A stretch of DNA of 9,279 nucleotides. Origin: Chloroflexota bacterium. Lineage in GTDB: Bacteria; Chloroflexota; Anaerolineae; Anaerolineales; Villigracilaceae. Every line of letters begins with the position of its first letter. Within the stretch, counting starts at the first letter, position 1. The notes under the pieces were generated by a model that made no database searches, was not told the DNA's origin, and worked only from the letters and a program-made list of their open reading frames with translations. The translations under genes and the position numbers were made by a program. This document shows, in pieces, positions 1-5,308 of this stretch. The stretch covers positions 1 through 9,279 of the forward strand of contig JACPVB010000202.1 in NCBI GenBank assembly GCA_016191985.1, given 5' to 3'.

Positions 1-220
1 ATAAAATGTTTTTTTGATCTTCGAGACCAGCTTCAATCATTTCAAGAATGCTGGATTTTCCTGCCCCCCAATCGCCATGAACACCGATTGTCACTGGTTT
101 TTCCGGCGCTTCAAGAAGAATGTTCTTGATTGTCAAAGCAATGGCTTCGTTGTTAAGGAGATCAACTTTGGTTTCGTTGTCACTTAGAAAGGTGGCAGCC
201 CCGCTTTTTGATTTATCCAT
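1..220 (-). CDS. KAP-family P-loop NTPase, N-terminal fragment (gene continues beyond left edge)
   Basis: Reading leftward from the ATG at 220-218, 73 codons are open to the window edge. The visible N-terminus has the pattern of KAP/P-loop-fold NTPases: a helix ending NNEAIALTIKNILLE (residues 23-37), then a beta strand VTIGVHG and a Walker A loop GDWGAGKSS (residues 49-57; Lys55, Ser56 bind nucleotide phosphates). KAP NTPases are large STAND-related or membrane-associated ATPases found in bacteria, often in mobile or defence regions. The start is supported by a GGGAG Shine-Dalgarno (minus strand, 232-228) seven bases before the ATG. The Walker B motif and any membrane insert lie outside the window, so membership is judged from the Walker A block alone. 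It is transcribed divergently from the large operon at 421-8006 and need not be functionally linked to it. Confidence 0.8.
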   Translation of the reverse strand, partial: MDKSKSGAATFLSDNETKVDLLNNEAIALTIKNILLEAPEKPVTIGVHGDWGAGKSSILEMIEAGLEDQKNIL

Positions 221-286
221 TTTATATCTCCCATTCCTTAGCAATATCCTCTACTAAAAATTGGCGATTCGTTCGAACTGGATGGC

Positions 287-314
287 TTGCCATTATTGTA
301 ACTCAGGTTTTTAT
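287..314 (+). promoter_or_regulatory. possible sigma70-type promoter for the VirB4-like operon
   Basis: TTGCCA (287-292) matches five of six bases of a -35 box. Sixteen bases later TTTTAT (309-314) is a poor -10 match (four of six). It lies in the divergent intergenic region and would start RNA upstream of the hairpin at 384-415, giving a leader of roughly 100 nt. The match is weak and could be chance; Chloroflexota promoters are poorly characterised. Confidence 0.22.
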
Positions 315-383
315 CAACTTTAGTTGGGATTGGGAGAAATCTCAATCGGGGATCAGTCCACATTCAGGCATTTTTGTATTACC

Positions 384-415
384 GACACGGATGGAACACC
401 CATCCGTGTCTTTTT
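384..415 (+). terminator. Rho-independent terminator-like hairpin just upstream of the VirB4-like gene (candidate attenuator)
   Basis: An 11-bp perfect stem (384-394 pairs with 400-410; arm GACACGGATGG) closes a five-base AACAC loop and is followed at once by five Ts (411-415). On the minus strand the hairpin is followed by GGTAATAC rather than T residues, so it acts mainly on plus-strand transcripts. The only annotated gene to its left is divergent (minus), so there is no plus-strand gene for it to terminate. It is therefore either a leader attenuator for the operon starting at 421 or the leftover terminator of a gene replaced by recombination. The in-frame ATG at 391 lies inside the left arm. 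Confidence 0.75.
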
Positions 416-420
416 GTATC

Positions 421-2175
421 ATGCAGCCCATGCCCGAACCTCAAGATCATTTTGCCGCATCCATTGCATCCGAAGCTGTTGAAGTTTTGGAAGACCATCT
501 GCTCTTTCCAGGCGGCTACCTGTTACCTCTCTCCGCACGCGGCAGTGGTGTGCCTGGTATGGCAGATCGCCCCTGGTCACGCCTGACATCGGATGTCTTC
601 TATCCAAATCTACCCGTAGTGTACTCATTAGCAATGCGCCGTGAACCGCCGGATGTTTTGCGTGGTTCATTACGTGCGCGCCGAACACTCTTCGAAGGCT
701 TCATGATGGCGTTGGCGGAAAAGACCGGTCGCAGACCATCAATGGCAGAACGTTCCGCCGATCATGCGATGGATGCCGCCGAGTCGGAATTGACTTTCGG
801 CAAGCCGGCTTTCAAGATCGCCTTGATGAGCGCCTTATTTGTGGAACGCAATCGCTTCGAGGAAGCGGAAGCCGCACGCAGAGTCATCGAAGCCAATTTG
901 CGCGCACGTGGATTAACCGCGCAAAGACTTTTCTATATTGCTGAACGCGCTCTGCATCATTTCCAACCGGGCGGAAAATTATTTCCTGGATTGGATGAGC
1001 CGACCCTATTTCTCGAAGAGACTCTTCCCATGTTACCCGCGCCCTCCAGGCAGGTATTGCCTGTGGATGATTCAGTCTGGATCGGGACACATGCACGCGA
1101 TGGACGGGATGTACATTTCTCCTTCACCAAGGGACTCGATCCAGCCGTTCCGCCTCCACCTCATGCCACGACTCTTATTCTTGGCGAACCGGGCGCAGGC
1201 AAGACCAGCTTGTTACGTTGGATCATGTTGCAACGCTTATTACAGGGACGCACGGTCATCTCCATTGATCCCGAAGGGGAAAACAACAAACTCTGTGAAG
1301 CGGTTGGCGGCAGGGTTGTGCCGGCAGGCATCCCGGAAGAAAAGGAAACTTGTCTTATTCACCCATTGCAAGGCGAGAACCCTGCTGAACTTTTGCTGGC
1401 TGTGCGCTTCCTGATCGCGGCGCTCGCCGGTGAGTCAGTTCTATCTCCCGGTGTTCAGGCGGCATTGCATGAAGCCGTGAAGCGGCGCTGGGAACGTAGA
1501 CCCGGCGCGATGTCCATTGCGGAATTTGTAGAAACCCTTGGAACGGTCAATGCTCCGGAAGCCGCCATGCCCTTGGCGTTGTTGCGTCCCTTTATGCGCG
1601 GCGGATTGTTTGAAGGTTTTTTCGATAGACCCAAGGCTTTGTTGTCGCCTCATTTCCCTGCCGGTCAATGGTGGAACTTCGATCTATCTTCTTTGCGTGA
1701 AGAAAACCGCGCTATTGTGCATTCGGTCCTGGCCTGGTTCCTATATCACGCAGTCACGATTGGCAAACAACCAATGGATATTTTTATTGATGAAGGTTGG
1801 CGTTTGTTGCGTAGTGGTCCGTTCACAGATTTGCTGGATGAATTGGGCAGACGGGCACGCAAGCGCGGCGTGGGTGTAACTCTCATCACCCATCTGCCGT
1901 CTGACCTGATGAAGAATCCCACTTCGTTGAGTCTGGCATCCACGGCATTCATCGGAAGGCTGGGACCTGATGAAGCCTTTGCCTTCTATCGTTCGCTCGG
2001 TGTTCCAGAAAGTGAAGCACGCAAGAATGCGGAAACCACATCCCGATTGCCGCCACGTGTTTTCCTTGCTGCTCCGTCGGCAGGTCGCGGCGCGTTATTC
2101 CCTGTGCTGGTCTCGATCCCGCCCGTCTGGATTCAATTCTGGAAGCAGTTGGGCGCAACAGGAGTCGTGCGATGA
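421..2175 (+). CDS. VirB4-like conjugation/type IV secretion ATPase
   Basis: Cytoplasmic motor ATPase of the VirB4/TraC/TraE class, which powers assembly or substrate transfer at the inner face of a T4SS. From the chosen start the protein is 584 aa. Residues 1-250 form a soluble N-terminal domain. Walker A is GEPGAGKTS (255-263), followed by a strand-loop TVISIDPEGE typical of VirB4 and a Walker B strand MDIFIDEGW (452-460; Asp457, Glu458). After it come the basic stretch RRARKRGVGVTLITH, which has the VirB4 sensor/arginine layout, and a C-terminal LPPRVFLAAPSAGRG segment. Typical VirB4 proteins are around 600-850 aa, so the N-terminus is on the short side. No Shine-Dalgarno precedes 421; 391 and 430 are alternative in-frame ATGs, and 391 sits inside a terminator-like stem. 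Its stop overlaps the next start (ATGA at 2172-2175), implying translational coupling. Family assignment is strong; substrate is unknown. Confidence 0.88.
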   Translation: MQPMPEPQDHFAASIASEAVEVLEDHLLFPGGYLLPLSARGSGVPGMADRPWSRLTSDVFYPNLPVVYSLAMRREPPDVLRGSLRARRTLFEGFMMALAEKTGRRPSMAERSADHAMDAAESELTFGKPAFKIALMSALFVERNRFEEAEAARRVIEANLRARGLTAQRLFYIAERALHHFQPGGKLFPGLDEPTLFLEETLPMLPAPSRQVLPVDDSVWIGTHARDGRDVHFSFTKGLDPAVPPPPHATTLILGEPGAGKTSLLRWIMLQRLLQGRTVISIDPEGENNKLCEAVGGRVVPAGIPEEKETCLIHPLQGENPAELLLAVRFLIAALAGESVLSPGVQAALHEAVKRRWERRPGAMSIAEFVETLGTVNAPEAAMPLALLRPFMRGGLFEGFFDRPKALLSPHFPAGQWWNFDLSSLREENRAIVHSVLAWFLYHAVTIGKQPMDIFIDEGWRLLRSGPFTDLLDELGRRARKRGVGVTLITHLPSDLMKNPTSLSLASTAFIGRLGPDEAFAFYRSLGVPESEARKNAETTSRLPPRVFLAAPSAGRGALFPVLVSIPPVWIQFWKQLGATGVVR

Positions 2176-4649
2176 TCCACCCAAAGAACGGGTACATGTG
2201 CATCAAATGTGGCTACGAATTTGCTTCTGATCCAGACAATTGTCCGCTTTGCAATGAACAATGGCAGGGCTGGGAACTGCTCTTTGCGCCGCATGCCCTT
2301 GATGATCTGCGTGCGCAGGTCATGAGTTGGATCGGACAGTTGCCTTTCCCAGCCGTGGTGGAATGGGTCGCATCTCCAAAGGGATTGCGTGTGCGTTTGT
2401 ATCTTCCGCCGCATGTGGCGGAAGGAGTCGTGCAGGCTTGGGCGGCTATGACAGGGCAACATTCACGCTGGCGAACATTGGGAACGGTGAATATCCAGGG
2501 AACTGGATATGTACTGCAATCCTCCAACCGCCTGCCATCTTTGATTGCCTCCGCAAAAGACAGTGACCCATTACTGGCCGTTGGGAGCCGCTTGATCAGC
2601 GCGGTGCGGGAGGGAAAAGAAGCCAGCTTGAAATTATGGTTGTTGGGAAACGAAGATCAGTTGCAGGAACGGCTGCGAAGTCTTTCCGCCTATTCCTATG
2701 GCACAGAAGGCGGCGTGGGAAATAATACCCCGAATTCGTGGGGGTTGCATTTGGATTTCCTGCGCGCCGGGCTCTTCCTTGGCATCCTGACGGCTGGCAT
2801 CAGTGGCGGCATCTTGTTTGCCGGCTGGTTCAATCCATTGCCTGTCAGCCTGATCGTAATCGCCGGCTGTGTGATCTGTCTTGCCTCTGCCTGGGGCATT
2901 CGCAACTGGCTGGAATGGCGCTCGATCCCAAAGGAAGTTCTTGAAAAACGGATTCAAGAACCGTTATTGAAGGTCGCGTTTTCCATATCATCCCCCATCA
3001 ATTTGCCGCTTCTGGCAGGTGAACAATCCTGGAAAGATATTCCCAATGGTTGGCCTGAAATCCAAAAACATGGCTTTCCCCTACCGGCTGGTGAACTTGC
3101 CGGACTCATGGCTCCTCTTCAAATGGGCGAAGGCAGTGGGTTATTGGATCGAGCGGTCTGGCAGGAAGTGCCGGCGCCGCCTCCATCACAACCCTTACTG
3201 GAGGCCGGGTTCAAGATCGGTCAAAGCGTTGCCACAGGCGAACTGGTGGGCGTTGATCCGGATGGACATGGGCTGGCCACCGGCGGCAGTCGTTCAGGAA
3301 AATCATCCTTTGTTTATTCCATGTTGGAGCAGTTGATTGCAAAAGGCGATGACGCGCCCGGCATCTTCCTGACCGATCCCCACGTGTCCCTGGCGGATGC
3401 CTTCCTCGACGCGATTGCCCAACTGCCGGAGGAAAAACGTCAGAAGGCAGTTAAGAGACTACGCATCATCACCCCGGACCAGCCGCAGGTAATTCCGTTG
3501 AATCTGCTGGCTGTGCCTGAATTTACCTGGGCTGGCAATGCAATTGTTCAAATTGGTCGGCGCATCTGGGACGATTACTGGGGGCCGCGTATGCAGGCGG
3601 CTTTGCTGGGATTATTCCGCCTGGCGCACGTCTGGAACCAGCATCATCCGGAAGCAGGTCTTGGACTCCTGCATGTGGTCTTCATGGCATTCAATAAAAC
3701 ATGGAGACACAAGGCAATGGCTTTGTTGCCTCCCGGTGAACGCATGGGCGCATTAGCTTTGGACGCCTTGCTTGGGCAAACAGGCGAAGGCGACAAGTGG
3801 AGCCAAGGCTGGGTCACGGAGGTGATCAGTCCGGTGCTATCGAAGGTTATGGCATTGGAACTCTCTCCCTGGTTGTTCTCCGCCATGCACCAGGAACGCT
3901 TTGTCGATATGAACAAATGGATTAATGAGCGTGCATGGATCGTGCTGCGCCTGCCCTCCGGTGAAATGGGTCGGGAAGGAGCACGCCTGACGGCAGGTGT
4001 CTTGTACAACGTCTTCGATGCCGCCTATCGCCGTGCCACCTTGGAAAAGCCAGTTCCCTTTTATTTCATTGTCGATGAAGCGCAGGAGATTGGGTCAGGA
4101 ATGAGACTCGAGTCCATGCTGGCGGAGGGCGCCAAGTTCGGGGCGCGTATGTTCGTGCTGGCGCAATCCTTATCGATGATGCGCAAAGTCGAAGGCATGG
4201 AGCCGGTCGTGCAAGCCATGCTTGCCAACACCTCCACGCAGATGTTCTTCTCGCCCGATCCAGAGGATGCCGACCTGATCCGCGCCACACTCAGTTCCAC
4301 AGTGCGCTATGGCAATATGACCCTGGACCTGCCTTCCTTGCAATGCTGGTTGCGTGCTCGTATTGGTGGCCGTTGGCAGCCTCCCACATTGACTCAGATC
4401 AAGCCCTTACCGCGCGCCGATGGGAATCGGGTGAAGGCATTGATCGAGGAAGTGATTGCGGAGCATCCAGCCGATTATCTACCTGCGGACGGCTGGCAGG
4501 AGAAAGCCTCACGGGTATTGGAGGAAATGCTTCCCCCGGCCTTATCCAAACTTTTAGATGAATTCCTGGCAGTGAGGATGGAAGAACAACACAATACAAA
4601 GATTTCACAGCCTGCAGCTCAGGATGATGAACGGAGGCTGGGTTTCTGA
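2172..4649 (+). CDS. VirD4/TraD-HerA-like membrane ATPase with N-terminal zinc ribbon
   Basis: An 825-aa membrane ATPase of the type IV coupling protein/HerA-FtsK group, which typically recruits DNA or protein and feeds it to a secretion channel. Order: a zinc ribbon with Cys10, Cys13, Cys24, Cys27 (CIKC...CPLC); a soluble domain to about residue 195; two hydrophobic spans (about 199-221 and 226-247) forming a membrane hairpin; a linker; Walker A GGSRSGKS (371-378, Lys377); a TDPH segment (401-404) corresponding to the DPHG-type strand of HerA/TrwB-like enzymes; Walker B YFIVDEAQE (631-639, Asp635, Glu636); then FVLAQSLSMM, a sensor-like strand; and a charged C-terminal tail. The start has an AGGAG site at 2160-2164, seven bases upstream. 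Unlike classical VirD4, about 195 residues including the zinc ribbon precede the membrane segments. It overlaps the VirB4-like gene by four bases and shares its stop with the next small gene. Confidence 0.85.
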   Translation: MIHPKNGYMCIKCGYEFASDPDNCPLCNEQWQGWELLFAPHALDDLRAQVMSWIGQLPFPAVVEWVASPKGLRVRLYLPPHVAEGVVQAWAAMTGQHSRWRTLGTVNIQGTGYVLQSSNRLPSLIASAKDSDPLLAVGSRLISAVREGKEASLKLWLLGNEDQLQERLRSLSAYSYGTEGGVGNNTPNSWGLHLDFLRAGLFLGILTAGISGGILFAGWFNPLPVSLIVIAGCVICLASAWGIRNWLEWRSIPKEVLEKRIQEPLLKVAFSISSPINLPLLAGEQSWKDIPNGWPEIQKHGFPLPAGELAGLMAPLQMGEGSGLLDRAVWQEVPAPPPSQPLLEAGFKIGQSVATGELVGVDPDGHGLATGGSRSGKSSFVYSMLEQLIAKGDDAPGIFLTDPHVSLADAFLDAIAQLPEEKRQKAVKRLRIITPDQPQVIPLNLLAVPEFTWAGNAIVQIGRRIWDDYWGPRMQAALLGLFRLAHVWNQHHPEAGLGLLHVVFMAFNKTWRHKAMALLPPGERMGALALDALLGQTGEGDKWSQGWVTEVISPVLSKVMALELSPWLFSAMHQERFVDMNKWINERAWIVLRLPSGEMGREGARLTAGVLYNVFDAAYRRATLEKPVPFYFIVDEAQEIGSGMRLESMLAEGAKFGARMFVLAQSLSMMRKVEGMEPVVQAMLANTSTQMFFSPDPEDADLIRATLSSTVRYGNMTLDLPSLQCWLRARIGGRWQPPTLTQIKPLPRADGNRVKALIEEVIAEHPADYLPADGWQEKASRVLEEMLPPALSKLLDEFLAVRMEEQHNTKISQPAAQDDERRLGF

Positions 4650-4777
4650 TGATTGCGATCCTTCTGCGTTTCTTCTTGGTATTTTGTGGCGGCTCGCTTG
4701 TTTTTTTGCTCGCCGGTATTGGTGTCGTTTATACAGCATGGATTATGTCCCGCAGGGACAATGGATGGAACCGATGA
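4649..4777 (+). CDS. 42-aa single-span membrane protein, overlapping both neighbours
   Basis: A short gene encoding 42 residues. Residues about 3-33 form one hydrophobic transmembrane helix rich in Leu, Phe, Val and Gly, followed by a basic tail (SRRDNGWNR) that predicts a cytoplasmic C-terminus by the positive-inside rule. Its ATG shares one base with the upstream stop (TGATG at 4647-4651), and its own TGA overlaps the next start (ATGA at 4774-4777). A GGAGG site lies at 4633-4637, eleven bases upstream. This chain of stop-start overlaps is the main reason for accepting so short a frame. No family is recognised; by position it could be an accessory membrane subunit of the neighbouring ATPases, but that is inference. 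Confidence 0.68.
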   Translation: MIAILLRFFLVFCGGSLVFLLAGIGVVYTAWIMSRRDNGWNR

Positions 4778-5121
4778 ATGATATGCATGTTCTGATTGAA
4801 CAAATGACCTCGGATATTTCCGGCCAGGCAATACGGTTGGATGATCTTCGTTTGCGCCTGTTCCTAAATTGGTTGAGCGCTCATGGCAGCAAGATTAAAA
4901 CCATTACCAAATCTGATGGACAACCTGGTAAACGGATCGAGTTCCAAAGTGATGGAAGGATGGATGAATGTCTCAAAAATGGTTTGAGACCCTGGCTTGA
5001 ATCCCTGCCCATGCAGGGTTTGCTTTGGGAATATCACATCATCCTGAATGAAATTGCCTGGTGGCGCGATCTCGATCCTCGCAGGCTGGCCATGATCTTG
5101 AGGTCTGAAGCAGGGAAGTGA
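4774..5121 (+). CDS. 115-aa soluble protein of unknown function
   Basis: No family recognised. The protein has no signal peptide or membrane segment. It begins with an amphipathic, Leu-rich helical region (residues about 5-35), has a Lys/Thr-rich turn (KTITKSDGQPGKR), then Trp-containing helices (LRPWLESLPM and NEIAWWRDLDPRR). The frame stays open upstream to an ATG at 4624, but that start would run through the ATPase gene and the 42-aa gene and would give an unconvincing N-terminus. The ATG at 4774 forms an ATGA overlap with the 42-aa gene and has a GGATGGA purine stretch nearby, so it is preferred. The next gene starts one base after this stop. Position suggests a cytoplasmic partner of the ATPases. 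Confidence 0.7.
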   Translation: MNDMHVLIEQMTSDISGQAIRLDDLRLRLFLNWLSAHGSKIKTITKSDGQPGKRIEFQSDGRMDECLKNGLRPWLESLPMQGLLWEYHIILNEIAWWRDLDPRRLAMILRSEAGK

Positions 5122-5122
5122 G

Positions 5123-5275
5123 ATGTTCAAACTTTTCATCGGGTTTTTGGCTGGTGTGTTTGCGGGTTATCTTCTGGGACTTGTGATTCCGGTCAAGTTC
5201 TTCTTGATGACCTGTTTGGCGCTCCCTCGCACTGGCAGTTTTGTTGTTCTTTTTGTTTCATCTTGGGTTGCGTGA
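5123..5275 (+). CDS. 50-aa hydrophobic membrane protein
   Basis: A 50-residue frame starting one base after the preceding stop, with AGGGAA at 5112-5117 as ribosome binding site. Residues about 4-30 form a strongly hydrophobic helix with small-residue spacing (GFLAGVFAGYLLG) that favours helix-helix packing. A short polar turn LPRTGS follows, then a second hydrophobic stretch (about 39-50) reaching the C-terminus. It could be a two-span hairpin or a single span with a membrane-dipping tail. No family is recognised. It is much shorter than VirB2 or VirB3 subunits of conjugation systems, so no such name is given. Gene spacing and RBS argue that it is translated. Confidence 0.62.
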   Translation: MFKLFIGFLAGVFAGYLLGLVIPVKFFLMTCLALPRTGSFVVLFVSSWVA

Positions 5276-5308
5276 TTTTCAGGAATATTAATCATGCAGG
5301 AGTTTGGT

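Noticed and set aside
208..420. Upstream extension of the VirB4-like frame to a TTG at 208
   Set aside because: It would overlap the start of the divergent KAP gene and run through the terminator hairpin, has no ribosome binding site, and its residues do not look like a VirB4 N-terminus.
938..1414. 158-aa plus-strand frame within the VirB4-like gene
   Set aside because: It lies wholly within a gene with clear Walker motifs in another frame, and has no RBS or recognisable domain.
2634..2957. Minus-strand frames opposite the membrane region of the coupling ATPase
   Set aside because: They are antisense shadows of a well-supported gene, with no RBS or family features.
4624..4773. Longer start for the 115-aa protein, giving 165 aa
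   Set aside because: The extension runs inside the ATPase gene and across the 42-aa gene. The ATGA overlap at 4774 is a better start.
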